From Pseudomonas migulae (lineage in GTDB: Bacteria > Pseudomonadota > Gammaproteobacteria > Pseudomonadales > Pseudomonadaceae), in contig NZ_JALJWR010000001.1 in the NCBI RefSeq assembly GCF_024169315.1, positions 331,501-395,500 on the forward strand: a stretch of 64,000 bases of DNA, given 5' to 3'. Below are positions 36,477 to 45,000 of the stretch, one piece after another. Position 1 is the first letter of the stretch. Each line of letters starts with the position of its first letter. Position numbers and translations under genes: made by a program. Below the pieces are notes generated by a model. The model was not told where the DNA came from, did no database searches, and was given only the letters and a program-made list of their open reading frames with translations.

Positions 36477-37961
36477 ATGCAACAGATCAGATCGCAAGTG
36501 ACCGAGCGCGACGGCTTGTTCGAGCTCGAAGCCGGCAGCGATGTCCTCGACAGTCCCCGTTACAACCACGACATGGCACCGACCAAGGTGCGCGAACGAA
36601 CCTGGAACAAATGGCACATCACGGCGCTGTGGGTCGGCATGGCGATCTGTGTACCGACTTACACGTTGGGCGGCGTGCTCACGGCGTATTTCGGTCTGAG
36701 CGTCGGCGAGGCGCTGCTGGCGATTCTGTTTGCCAACATCATTGTTCTGATCCCTCTGACACTTAATGCATTCCCCGGCACCAAATATGGCATTCCGTTT
36801 CCGGTGTTGTTGCGCTCGTCCTTTGGCATCCTCGGTTCCAACATTCCTTGTCTGATCCGTGCCCTGGTGGCGTGTGGCTGGTTCGGCATCCAGACCATGT
36901 TCGGCGGGTTGGCGATTCACCTGTTCCTGGGCTCGGTATTCGAGGGTTGGAAATCCCTCGGCGGCACCGGTGAGGTCATCGGTTTCATGGTGTTCTGGGC
37001 CTTGAACCTGTGGGTGGTGATTCGCGGCGCCGAGTCGATCAAATGGCTGGAAACGCTCTCCGCGCCGCTATTGGTGCTGGTCGGTGTGGGCTTGTTGGTT
37101 TGGGCCATGCCGAACGTGTCGATGAGCGAATTGCTGGCGATCCCGGCCAAGCGTCCGGAAGGGGCGAGCGTGGTCAGTTACTTCGCCGCCGGCCTGACCG
37201 CCATGGTCGGGTTCTGGGCCACGTTGTCCCTGAACATTCCTGACTTCAGCCGTTACGCTAAAAGCCAGAAGGACCAGATCGTCGGGCAGATCATCGGCCT
37301 GCCGCTGACCATGTTCCTGTTCGCCTCGCTGGGCGTGGTGATGACCGCCGCCTCGGTGAAACTGGTGGGCGTGACCGTGTCCGATCCGGTGACACTGATC
37401 GGCCATATCCAGAGCCCGGTCTGGGTCGCGCTGGCCATGGCACTGATCATCATCGCCACGCTCTCCACCAATACCGCCGCCAACATCGTTTCGCCGACCA
37501 ACGACTTCCAGAACATCGCGCCGAAAGTGATCAACCGTACCAAAGCGGTGATGCTCACCGGGGTGGTTGGCCTGGTGTTGATGGCGCATGAACTGCTGAA
37601 GAAGCTCGGGCTTATCGTTTCTGATGTGAGCCTGGAGACGGTCTATTCGAACTGGCTGCTGGGCTATTCCAGCCTGCTCGGGCCGATCGCCGGGATCATG
37701 GTGGTGGACTATTTCCTGATCAAGAAACAGCAACTGGACCTGGCCGGGCTTTATCGCGATGACGTTTATCCGGCGTGGAACTGGTTCGGGTTTATCGCGT
37801 TTGGTGTGCCGGTGGTGTTGACGCTGCTGTCGCTGGGCAGCGATGCCTTCAGCTGGTTTTACAGCTATGGGTGGTTCACTGGCTCGGCGCTGGGCGGGTT
37901 GATTTATTACGGGTTGTGCTCGATGCGGCCCAGTCCGTCTGTTGCGAAAACTGCGGTGTGA
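36477..37961 (+). CDS. NCS1-family nucleobase permease
   Basis: The 494-residue membrane protein has about 12 helices and NCS1 family segments: NKWHITALWVGMAICVPTYT, GTKYGIPFPVLLRSSFG, WFGIQTMFGG, NIPDFSRYAKSQKDQ and ANIVSPTNDFQNIAP. NCS1 carriers move uracil, hydantoins, allantoin or related compounds. Its place between hydA and the beta-ureidopropionase gene suggests uracil, thymine or hydantoin uptake. GGAG lies 7 bp before the ATG. A structured leader precedes it. Confidence 0.92.
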   Translation: MQQIRSQVTERDGLFELEAGSDVLDSPRYNHDMAPTKVRERTWNKWHITALWVGMAICVPTYTLGGVLTAYFGLSVGEALLAILFANIIVLIPLTLNAFPGTKYGIPFPVLLRSSFGILGSNIPCLIRALVACGWFGIQTMFGGLAIHLFLGSVFEGWKSLGGTGEVIGFMVFWALNLWVVIRGAESIKWLETLSAPLLVLVGVGLLVWAMPNVSMSELLAIPAKRPEGASVVSYFAAGLTAMVGFWATLSLNIPDFSRYAKSQKDQIVGQIIGLPLTMFLFASLGVVMTAASVKLVGVTVSDPVTLIGHIQSPVWVALAMALIIIATLSTNTAANIVSPTNDFQNIAPKVINRTKAVMLTGVVGLVLMAHELLKKLGLIVSDVSLETVYSNWLLGYSSLLGPIAGIMVVDYFLIKKQQLDLAGLYRDDVYPAWNWFGFIAFGVPVVLTLLSLGSDAFSWFYSYGWFTGSALGGLIYYGLCSMRPSPSVAKTAV

Positions 37962-37970
37962 GCACTGGCC

Positions 37971-38067
37971 CCATCGCGGGCGAGCCCGCTCCCACAGGGA
38001 TTGAGGTCGTACACAAAACTTGGGAGCACCTGATCCACTGTGGGAGCGGGCTTGCCCGCGATGACGG
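37971..38067. repeat. BIME between the permease and beta-ureidopropionase genes
   Basis: Inverted REP pair (CATCGCGGGCGAGCCCGCTC and its inverse). Confidence 0.85.
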
Positions 38068-38126
38068 CCTCGAACACACCCGAGAATTGCCTGAAAAACC
38101 TATAACGACTGCCTGAGGAGATCACC

Positions 38127-39410
38127 ATGAACGCTGCCGTAGACGTTCTGCAATCCACCCATCAGCACATCAACCGTGACCGCCTGTGGCAGTCGCTCAT
38201 GGAACTGGCCAAGCTCGGCGCCACGGTCAAGGGCGGCGTCTGTCGCCTGGCCCTGACCGACCTCGATCGCCAGGCCCGGGACATTTTCGTCCGGTGGTGC
38301 GAGGAAGCCGGCTGCACCGTCAGCATCGACGCCGTCGGCAACATCTTCGCCCGTCGCCCCGGCCGCAACCCGAACCTGCCACCGGTGATGACCGGCAGCC
38401 ACATCGACACCCAACCCACCGGTGGCAAGTTCGACGGCTGCTTCGGCGTGCTCGCCGGCGTCGAAGTCCTGCGCACCCTCAACGACCTTGGCGTGGAAAC
38501 CGAAGCACCGCTGGAAGTGGTGGTCTGGACCAACGAAGAAGGCTCGCGCTTCGCCCCCTGCATGATGGGCTCCGGCGTATTCGCGGAAAAATTCACCCTC
38601 GAAGAAACCCTGGCCAAGGTCGACGCCGAAGGCATCACCGTCGGCGAAGCGCTGAACGCCATCGGCTATGCGGGGCCGCGCAAAGTCAGCGGTCACGCCG
38701 TCGGTGCCTATTTCGAGGCCCACATCGAGCAAGGCCCGATCCTCGAAGACGAACACAAAACCATCGGTGTAGTGATGGGCGCCCTCGGGCAAAAATGGTT
38801 CGACCTGAAGTTGCGCGGTGTCGAAGCCCACGCCGGCCCGACCCCGATGCACCTGCGCAAAGACGCACTGGTCGGTGCCTCCGTCATCGTCGGTGCCGTC
38901 AACCGCGCCGCCCTCGGCCATCAACCCCATGCCTGCGGCACGGTCGGTTGTCTGCAAGCCTATCCCGGCTCGCGCAACGTCATCCCCGGCGAAGTGCGCA
39001 TGACCCTCGACTTCCGGCATCTGGAACCGGCACGCCTGGATTCAATGATTGCCGAAGTCCGCGAAGTCATCGAAACCACCTGCAAGGAACACGGCCTGAC
39101 GTTCGAACTGACACCGACCGCCGATTTCCCGCCGCTGTACTTCGACAAGGGCTGCGTCGAAGCCGTGCGCGGTGCCGCCCAAGGGTTGGGCCTGTCGCAC
39201 ATGGACATCGTCAGCGGGGCAGGGCACGACGCCATCTTCCTCGCCGAACTCGGCCCGGCCGGGATGATCTTCGTACCGTGCGAAGGCGGCATCAGCCACA
39301 ACGAAATCGAAAACGCCGCACCGGATGACCTGGCGGCGGGGTGTGCGGTGTTGTTGCGGGCGATGCTGGCGGCGTCGGCGGCGATTGCCAGTGGGCAGCT
39401 CGCGGCATGA
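38127..39410 (+). CDS. Zn-dependent beta-ureidopropionase / N-carbamoyl-amino-acid hydrolase
   Basis: The 427-residue M20-family amidase (hydantoinase/carbamoylase type) has the metal-site pattern TGSHIDTQPTGGKFDGCFGV, TNEEGSRFAPCMMGS, and GAGHDAIFLAEL. It hydrolyses N-carbamoyl-beta-alanine to beta-alanine, completing the reductive pyrimidine route begun by PreAT and HydA. GAGG precedes the ATG by about 9 bp. Allantoate amidohydrolase is a close family alternative, but the pyrimidine context argues against it. Confidence 0.9.
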   Translation: MNAAVDVLQSTHQHINRDRLWQSLMELAKLGATVKGGVCRLALTDLDRQARDIFVRWCEEAGCTVSIDAVGNIFARRPGRNPNLPPVMTGSHIDTQPTGGKFDGCFGVLAGVEVLRTLNDLGVETEAPLEVVVWTNEEGSRFAPCMMGSGVFAEKFTLEETLAKVDAEGITVGEALNAIGYAGPRKVSGHAVGAYFEAHIEQGPILEDEHKTIGVVMGALGQKWFDLKLRGVEAHAGPTPMHLRKDALVGASVIVGAVNRAALGHQPHACGTVGCLQAYPGSRNVIPGEVRMTLDFRHLEPARLDSMIAEVREVIETTCKEHGLTFELTPTADFPPLYFDKGCVEAVRGAAQGLGLSHMDIVSGAGHDAIFLAELGPAGMIFVPCEGGISHNEIENAAPDDLAAGCAVLLRAMLAASAAIASGQLAA

Positions 39411-39433
39411 AGATCCGGCCGGTGGCTGCGTAA

Positions 39434-39525
39434 CCCTGTAGGAGCGAAGCTTGCTCGCGAAGGAGTGTCAGTCTACGCAGCGGTGTCTGACACTCCTTCG
39501 CGAGCAAGCTTCGCTCCTGCAGGGG
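39434..39525. repeat. BIME downstream of the beta-ureidopropionase gene
   Basis: CCCTGTAGGAGCGAAGCTTG and its inverted copy. Confidence 0.87.
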
Positions 39526-39615
39526 GAGCAACGCACGCCGCACGATCCCGACGCCTCGCGGTCGTAATCTTCACAGGCCGGCGCATGAATGCGCCGGCGC
39601 ACGCGTGGAGATCAA

Positions 39616-41103
39616 ATGAGCCAGGACGTCCTGACCACCGAAACCAATCGCCGTCAGTTGCAGCAGATCATCGCCGGTTTGTCCGACGGGGTGATTCTGC
39701 TGGAGCTCGACCAGACCATACTCTGGGCCAATGACGCCGCGCTGGCCATGCACGGGGTGAATCAGATCGGTGATCTGGGCGCGAATGCCGAGGCGTATGC
39801 CGAGCGCTTTGCCTTGCGCTATCGCAACAATCACCCGGTGCCGGCCGAGAATTATCCGATCCGGCGCGTGGCTCGCGGCGAGACGTTCGGCGATGTGCTG
39901 GTGGAGGTGACGCCGGCAGGCGACGAAGAGCGCACCTGGGTCCACAACGTTCGCAGCATGGTGTTGGCCGACAGCGAGGGTGACCCTGAGTCGCTGGTGC
40001 TGATCATGGACGACGTCACCGAATGGGCCAGCGCCGAGCAGCGTTTCGAAAAGACCTTCAACGCCAACCCGGCCCCGGCGGTGATCTGCCGCCTCAGCGA
40101 TTTGCGCTACATCAAGGTCAATTCGGGCTTTCTCGAAATGACCGGTTACGCACGGGATCAGGTCATCGGCAGTTCGACCTATGAAGTGGACGTGCTGCAG
40201 GGCGCCGAAAATATACAACTGGCCAAGCAGCGTTTGCGCGAAGGAACGACCATTCCACAAATGCAGGCCGAACTGCAATTGCCCGAAGGCGGCAGCAAAC
40301 AGGTGATCGTCGCCGGCCAACCCCTCGAATTCAACGAAGAAGCCTGCATGCTATTTTCCTTCGTGGACATGGAGCCTCGGCACAAGGCCGAAGTCGCCCT
40401 GCGCCAGAGTGAGGAGCGTTTCGCCAAGGCTTTTCGCCTTACCCCGGTGCCCATCCTGGTGTGCAGCGCCAGTGATCAGGTGGTCCTGGACGTCAATGAG
40501 GCATTTCTCTGCACCTTCGCGTATCCCAGCGAAGAAGTGCTCGGCAAGACCATCGCCGAGATTGATTTCATCCACGACAGAGCTGCACGTACACAGCTGT
40601 TCTCGGCGCTCGAGAAAGCCGGAAGCCTGGATCGCATCGATGTTCGAGTGCGTAGAAAAGACACCGAACTGATCGAATGCGCCGTGTCGGCGGACACCGT
40701 GAACATTCAGGACGAACCCTGCTATCTCATCGTGTTGATGGACATCACCGAGCGCAAACGCACCGAGCTGGAACTGGTGGCGGCAATCGAAGAGGTGATG
40801 AAAGATGCCTCGTGGTTCAGTCGCACGCTGATCGAAAAACTCGCCAACGTGAAGAGCGTCAACTCGCCGAAATTGCCCGGCGTTTCCTTCACCGACCTCA
40901 CTGCCCGTGAGCGCGATGTGCTGGGCCTGATCTGTGAAGGCCTGGCCGACAAGGAAATCGCCGCGCGACTGAAACTGGCGCCCAACACGGTGCGCAACCA
41001 TGTGTCGACGGTGTATTCCAAACTCGATGTGCACAGCCGCAGCGAGGCGATCGTCTGGGCGCGTGAGCGGGGGTTGTTCTCCAGTGAACGCCGATCGAAA
41101 TGA
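39616..41103 (+). CDS. PAS-PAS-PAS-LuxR transcriptional regulator
   Basis: The 495-residue soluble protein has three PAS-like sensory domains (residues about 10-145, 145-260 and 265-385, ending MDITERKRTELEL) and a C-terminal LuxR-type HTH (LTARERDVLGLICEGLADKE, PNTVRNHVSTVYSKL). It has no kinase or receiver part, so it probably binds a ligand or cofactor directly. The start was chosen for GGAG 8 bp upstream. It follows the pyrimidine cluster after a BIME; a link to it is possible but unproven. Confidence 0.85.
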   Translation: MSQDVLTTETNRRQLQQIIAGLSDGVILLELDQTILWANDAALAMHGVNQIGDLGANAEAYAERFALRYRNNHPVPAENYPIRRVARGETFGDVLVEVTPAGDEERTWVHNVRSMVLADSEGDPESLVLIMDDVTEWASAEQRFEKTFNANPAPAVICRLSDLRYIKVNSGFLEMTGYARDQVIGSSTYEVDVLQGAENIQLAKQRLREGTTIPQMQAELQLPEGGSKQVIVAGQPLEFNEEACMLFSFVDMEPRHKAEVALRQSEERFAKAFRLTPVPILVCSASDQVVLDVNEAFLCTFAYPSEEVLGKTIAEIDFIHDRAARTQLFSALEKAGSLDRIDVRVRRKDTELIECAVSADTVNIQDEPCYLIVLMDITERKRTELELVAAIEEVMKDASWFSRTLIEKLANVKSVNSPKLPGVSFTDLTARERDVLGLICEGLADKEIAARLKLAPNTVRNHVSTVYSKLDVHSRSEAIVWARERGLFSSERRSK

Positions 41104-41235
41104 GTGCGTTAAGGTGCAAATGCACTAGTTTAGCCGGTGCAAATGAAGGTTCTGGTCAGGCTCGGCGGTTCTTAGGCTGGAAGGGTGCGATACAAGTCTT
41201 CGTGCTCCCCTCGGTACATGAAAAGGAACCGTCAC

Positions 41236-41292
41236 ATGCTCACGTTCAAAGCGCACGGTTGTATGCGCCGCCGCCAAGGTGAATTGCAATGA
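41236..41292 (+). CDS. 18-codon upstream ORF coupled to the DUF1652 gene
   Basis: ATG at 41236 follows AAAAGGAAC and reads 18 codons (MLTFKAHGCMRRRQGELQ). Its TGA overlaps the ATG of the DUF1652 gene (ATGA). It probably controls translation of the downstream gene; whether the peptide itself matters is unknown. Confidence 0.45.
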   Translation: MLTFKAHGCMRRRQGELQ

Positions 41293-41537
41293 TTTCCCTG
41301 GCGCAATTACGCCTGCAACTGGAGCGCAGTTTTTCGCCGCTGGCCTGCGAGTGCACGCTGACGGGGGATCATTCGTTGACGGTGAAGCTTTATCACCCGG
41401 TGTCGGGGCAGGTGGATCTAGTGGTCAGCGGATTGAAAGTGTCCTCCCTCGGGACGCCAGAAGCCGTGGACGGATTGATCGAAGAACTGCGCTACGAACT
41501 TGAGAGCAATACCCTGCGGCGTCCCCAGACGACGTAA
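41289..41537 (+). CDS. DUF1652 domain protein
   Basis: The 82-residue protein matches the Pseudomonas DUF1652 pattern: LQLERSFSPLACECTLTGD, then LTVKLYHPVSGQVDLVVSG and IEELRYELES. It is small, soluble and without catalytic motifs. Its own ribosome-binding site is weak; translation probably depends on the 18-codon ORF whose stop overlaps its start. Function is not known. Confidence 0.85.
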   Translation: MISLAQLRLQLERSFSPLACECTLTGDHSLTVKLYHPVSGQVDLVVSGLKVSSLGTPEAVDGLIEELRYELESNTLRRPQTT

Positions 41538-41678
41538 CCAAAGCAAAGATCGCAGATGCGCCAGCTCTTGTTCAGCAAGACTCATTAGCCGTGAATATTT
41601 TTCTGCGACCACCCGTGGACTTTCCAGCATTGTTTTGTTGTCACAAATAAGTGTCGATCACTTATCGCGGGTCAACCT

Positions 41679-41903
41679 ATGAAAAGTCTTGAGAAACGCA
41701 TTTCTACCCCCCTGTCGCTGGCATTCTGCGTGGCAATGCTCGCGGGTTGCGCCAGTCCGCCACCGCCACCACCCGCCGCGCCGCCACCAATTCCCCAACG
41801 CACTTGTGAAACGTCTGAAAAAACTGACGTGCTGGGTGATGTGCGGGCGGAAGAGGGGCAGGTGACGCGGGACACTACCTTGACGCGTTGTGTTACTCAG
41901 TAG
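41679..41903 (+). CDS. Small proline-rich lipoprotein
   Basis: The 74-residue product has a lipoprotein signal with lipobox LAGC (Cys at residue 24), then a run of prolines and a short tail with two more Cys (RTCETSEKT, TRCVTQ). It resembles small Pseudomonas lipoproteins of unknown role. An inverted repeat ATAAGTG-N5-CACTTAT lies just upstream (41647-41665). It borders the AT-rich three-gene array and could belong with it, though it lacks the array's shared upstream element. Confidence 0.72.
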   Translation: MKSLEKRISTPLSLAFCVAMLAGCASPPPPPPAAPPPIPQRTCETSEKTDVLGDVRAEEGQVTRDTTLTRCVTQ

Positions 41904-41929
41904 TTAACGGTAGTTGGTGGCAGGATCGG

Positions 41930-42006
41930 TTTTTATTGCGATTCGGTCTATGTGAGCTGTCATTTATGACAGTTACTTGTTCGTTGGTTTTTCTTGATAG
42001 TCAGAG
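41930..42006 (+). promoter_or_regulatory. Shared upstream element, copy 1
   Basis: Contains CTGTCATTTATGACAG (41957-41972), then TTAC and TTTTTCTTGATAGT. It lies 76 bp before the first array gene. Two more copies precede the other paralogs. Confidence 0.65.
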
Positions 42007-42032
42007 CCATAACAGATTATCGAGATCACGCT

Positions 42033-43043
42033 ATGACCATTCAACTAAACGCCGGAACAGTCGCTGCAAATCCTTGGGAAAAAGCCAGGTTATTCGTTAA
42101 CAATAAACTGGTGCCACGGCAGGAGCTTGTCGTGTTTCGCCGCGGGCAGGAGAACGACGTCAGGGTGGAAGCGCCACCCGAGCTTGCAAGACAGCTCAAC
42201 CTTGAGCTGGTCGAGAGCGCAGGCCTAGAGTTCCAAGCGTCCCCGAAACTCGGCATCTGGGTAGATCGGGACAATGGCAGTTTCAATTGGAAGTTCACAC
42301 CGGTAAAAGAGCTGAGTGGCAAAATCGTCTTGTTTTTTTTGAGCAGGGAAGAAGTGATGCCTTGGCTGCTAGAGAGCCGGGTAGTGTCAACCGATCTCAA
42401 TCAGGAAAAGCCTACGGTCAAGGTGAATGATGTCGATTATCCGCCGGGCGGTATCCTGTTGTTCGGAGACGAGTCGGTGACTGTCAGTGCGACCTTTCCT
42501 CCAGAGAGCTCATTGCAAGACCATCCGCTGACGCTGACGATCGGAGGGTTGCAACCCGGCGATTTGGAAGTGGTGGAGTCCGGACTTCATAAGTGGATTG
42601 TTAGTATCAAGGACGGCGTGTCCGGAGGGATCTATCCGTTGCTGACAGGGCTGGGGATGACGATCGGCGTTAAGCTGCCAAAAAGCAGAGTGCTATTGCG
42701 CGACTTGAACCGGGAGGCGGTTTTGACACAGGACGGCTTGTATATTCATAACGGGGGAATTTTCGTTGGCGCGCGCGAGTACGAAATTACATTAACCTAC
42801 TCGGGTTCAAGGCCGTTGATTGGCGTTCCGTTGGCGATTGATCTGATTCCTGATGGCGAAATTACGAAAGCCGACTTTTCTAGCTACCCGAATCCCGGGG
42901 AATTTACGCCGAACCATATCTGGAAGGTCAAACTCAATTCTGCTAAGACGGGAAAGTTTGGACTGAAAATCTATACTGAGGGAGAGGAGGCGGTGGGGGT
43001 CACGGCGAATCATCGGCTGAGGAAACCAGGCTCCCTGGCGTAA
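42033..43043 (+). CDS. Three-module beta-rich protein, array gene 1
   Basis: The 336-residue protein has no signal peptide or membrane segment. It reads as three modules of about 100 residues: module A (ARLFVNNKLVPRQELVVFRR), module B (PTVKVNDVDYPPGGILLFGD) and module C (LYIHNGGIFVGAREYEITLT, NHIWKVKLNSAKTGKFGLKI). Alternating hydrophobic strands and Gly/Pro turns suggest Ig-like beta-sandwiches. The same modules recur in the next two genes. Codon use and base composition are clearly more AT-rich than in flanking genes. I do not recognise a named family. The start at 42033 is set by alignment with its paralogs. Confidence 0.75.
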   Translation: MTIQLNAGTVAANPWEKARLFVNNKLVPRQELVVFRRGQENDVRVEAPPELARQLNLELVESAGLEFQASPKLGIWVDRDNGSFNWKFTPVKELSGKIVLFFLSREEVMPWLLESRVVSTDLNQEKPTVKVNDVDYPPGGILLFGDESVTVSATFPPESSLQDHPLTLTIGGLQPGDLEVVESGLHKWIVSIKDGVSGGIYPLLTGLGMTIGVKLPKSRVLLRDLNREAVLTQDGLYIHNGGIFVGAREYEITLTYSGSRPLIGVPLAIDLIPDGEITKADFSSYPNPGEFTPNHIWKVKLNSAKTGKFGLKIYTEGEEAVGVTANHRLRKPGSLA

Positions 43044-43138
43044 CATTAAAGAATCGCGGTGATTCTGGGTGCCGACAGCCTGTTCCGCTTGAAGTGGGTA
43101 CGGTCAGCGTAATAAACACCTGTGAAGATAGTTGCTCT

Positions 43139-43198
43139 CCACATTCAGCGAAACTTAAGCCGTATCGTAAGAAGCATCACTCACCAGATACATTGCTC
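43139..43198 (-). pseudogene. Remnant of an SDR-gene 3' end
   Basis: About 72% identical over 60 bp to 46811-46870, the 3' end of the intact SDR gene. On the minus strand it reads MYLVSDASYDTA-stop-VSLNVE, against LYLASDASSYTTGVSLNVDG in the gene. Similarity continues to about 43099 (TACGGT-N3-CGTA), matching 46772. It is too short and broken to function. Confidence 0.7.
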
Positions 43199-43201
43199 AG
43201 C

Positions 43202-43290
43202 TTTTATATTACAAATTGTTCTATTTGATCTGTCAATTATGACAGTTACGCAGCGTTCGTTTTTCTTCGATAGTTGAGGTTGTCAGCTTT
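43202..43290 (+). promoter_or_regulatory. Shared upstream element, copy 2
   Basis: Contains TTGTTCTATT, CTGTCAATTATGACAG (43230-43245), TTAC, TTTTTCTTCGATAGTTGAG and TGTCAGCTTT. It lies 91 bp before array gene 2. Confidence 0.7.
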
Positions 43291-43320
43291 TTCGTGCCGC
43301 CGATTATCGAGAACTTCACT

Positions 43321-44667
43321 ATGAACCTCAAACTTCAAAAAAAACGCTCAGTCAAGAATGACTTCTGGAAAGATACAAAACTGTTCGTAAATGGTAAGGA
43401 GGTGCCTTGGGGGGAGCAGGCCACTGTATTCCGTGAGCAGTCCAACACTGTGAGTATCAAAAAAACGGGCGCCAAAGAGTTGATGGCAATTCATCTTAGT
43501 AACGAGAATGACCTCGACTTGGTTTTAAACCCACTGTCTGGTGATTGGGTGTCACCCGTCGAGGGTGTGTACAACTGGGAGGTCAATGCTTCAAGGGCAA
43601 AAAGTGGCTGGGACTCGTTAATATTTGTGATTCGGGAAGATGCAAAGCCTAGAGTGCACGATATCCGGGTGATTTCACCACGCTTCGTAGATGAGGTGAA
43701 AGAAATCCAAGTGGATGGTAAGCCTTATCCGGCAAAAGGCATTGTGTTTCTTCGGGGCGTACAGCGAACCTTGTCGGTTATTTACAACGAAGACAGTCCG
43801 ATGCGAGGTTACCCGACAACACTAACGACGACAGTGTTCCCCCCTTTAAAGCCAGGTGACATGCAAGTCTCCGGATGGGGGCTTGACCGGTGGAACGTCA
43901 CGGGTAAAAACAACAGTGGTCCTGTCAATCTGGATCTGGCAGCGGAACAGATGGTAGGCATGACGCTGGAGGGCAGCAGGGTGCTGTCGCCTAACATGAA
44001 CGGGGAAGTGGACTTGTTGGTGAACGGCACTCCGATACCACCCGACGGCGCAACGATGAATGCAGGACAATTCTATGAAGTAAGTGCTGTTCACAAAAAT
44101 GGCAATGCAATGGAGGGTATTCCTTTAAGCCTGGAAGTTGTTACGGACACCGGTAATAAACCAGAGGATTTTCGCAGCGAGCCGACGCTGGGCGCACCTA
44201 CCGTGGATCATTTGTGGAACCTCAAGGTCGCAAATTCGACGGCGGGGATCTATAAACTGAAGTTGGCCAACGATGTCGGCATGACGGACCTGGTTTCGCC
44301 GTCGATCATATTGTTGCCAGCCCCTCTCAAACCGATGTTCATGGCACTTATTGGTGGGCAATATCAAGAATTGCCTCAATGGCCGATATGGGTCAAAGTC
44401 CCGGCGGGGTTTTATCTCTTTACTATTGAGGCTCGCTACCCGGACCGCTCGCCTGTGGTGGGAGCGTTCGTGAAGATGGATAACCCGGCCGACCCTGAAA
44501 AACCACTCACGGGGACTACAGGCACTAACGGGAGGAAGATTTTTCCAGTGTCATTGCTGCCGGGGGTGTATGACATTACTGCAGTAGCGACAGCACAGAC
44601 ACCAGGGAGGGAGGAATATCCGGTAAGACTTCGTTTGGAGGCTGGGGGAGCCGAATCGGAAGGTTAA
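43321..44667 (+). CDS. Four-module beta-rich protein, array gene 2
   Basis: The 448-residue protein has no signal peptide. Modules: A (KLFVNGKEVPWGEQATVFRE), B (EIQVDGKPYPAKGIVFLRGV), C (LVNGTPIPPDGATMNAGQFY, DHLWNLKVANSTAGIYKLKL) and D (PAGFYLFTIEARYPDRSPVV, GTTGTNGRKIFPVSLLPGVY). D resembles carboxypeptidase-regulatory or Ig-like folds. A-B-C match gene 1; gene 3 has an extra B. Base composition is AT-rich relative to the region. No catalytic motif is visible. It may be a structural, adhesive or effector-like protein, but this cannot be decided from sequence. Confidence 0.77.
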   Translation: MNLKLQKKRSVKNDFWKDTKLFVNGKEVPWGEQATVFREQSNTVSIKKTGAKELMAIHLSNENDLDLVLNPLSGDWVSPVEGVYNWEVNASRAKSGWDSLIFVIREDAKPRVHDIRVISPRFVDEVKEIQVDGKPYPAKGIVFLRGVQRTLSVIYNEDSPMRGYPTTLTTTVFPPLKPGDMQVSGWGLDRWNVTGKNNSGPVNLDLAAEQMVGMTLEGSRVLSPNMNGEVDLLVNGTPIPPDGATMNAGQFYEVSAVHKNGNAMEGIPLSLEVVTDTGNKPEDFRSEPTLGAPTVDHLWNLKVANSTAGIYKLKLANDVGMTDLVSPSIILLPAPLKPMFMALIGGQYQELPQWPIWVKVPAGFYLFTIEARYPDRSPVVGAFVKMDNPADPEKPLTGTTGTNGRKIFPVSLLPGVYDITAVATAQTPGREEYPVRLRLEAGGAESEG

Positions 44668-44722
44668 AGCCCAAAGTCAGTGGACAAAAAATCTGACACC
44701 CTCAATCCGGCACGCACCCGGC

Positions 44723-44751
44723 AAAAAAACGGCAGCCCTGAAGCTGCCGTT
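44723..44751 (-). terminator. Rho-independent terminator of a lost minus-strand gene
   Basis: Perfect 9-bp stem AACGGCAGC/GCTGCCGTT with a 6-nt loop, and a T-tract when read on the minus strand. It lies just past the stop of the remnant at 44772-44864. It can also stop plus-strand transcription from gene 2 in part. Confidence 0.75.
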
Positions 44752-44771
44752 CGTTTATCGGGCGAAAGTGA

Positions 44772-44864
44772 TCAGGGCATCTGCGCCACCACTATCTTCA
44801 AATCGCACAATTTTTCATCCGGGCCGACGCAAACCTGGTCGATCGGCCCCGGAAAAAACACGTT
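44772..44864 (-). pseudogene. Remnant C-terminus of an unidentified minus-strand gene
   Basis: An open stretch of 30 codons on the minus strand reads VFFPGPIDQVCVGPDEKL and onward to IVVAQMP-stop, immediately followed by a proper terminator. An in-frame stop lies upstream, so only the tail remains. The parent gene is not recognised. Confidence 0.45.
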
Positions 44865-44885
44865 TCAATGAATCCAGACTGTCGG

Positions 44886-44971
44886 ATTTATTGCGAATTG
44901 TTCTATTCGAACTGTCAATTATGACAGTTACAAAAAGACATGTTTTTTCCGATAGTTGAGTAGTCAGCTTT
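44886..44971 (+). promoter_or_regulatory. Shared upstream element, copy 3
   Basis: Contains TTATTGCGAATTGTTCTATT, CTGTCAATTATGACAG (44912-44927), TTAC, TTTTTTCCGATAGTTGAG and GTCAGCTTT. It lies 89 bp before array gene 3. Confidence 0.7.
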
Positions 44972-45000
44972 CCTTGGTATTTATTGTCGGGGCCATCAAT

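Noticed and set aside
44680..44959. Short plus-strand open frames between array genes 2 and 3
   Set aside because: They cross the terminator hairpin, the minus-strand remnant and the shared promoter element, and lack a ribosome-binding site.
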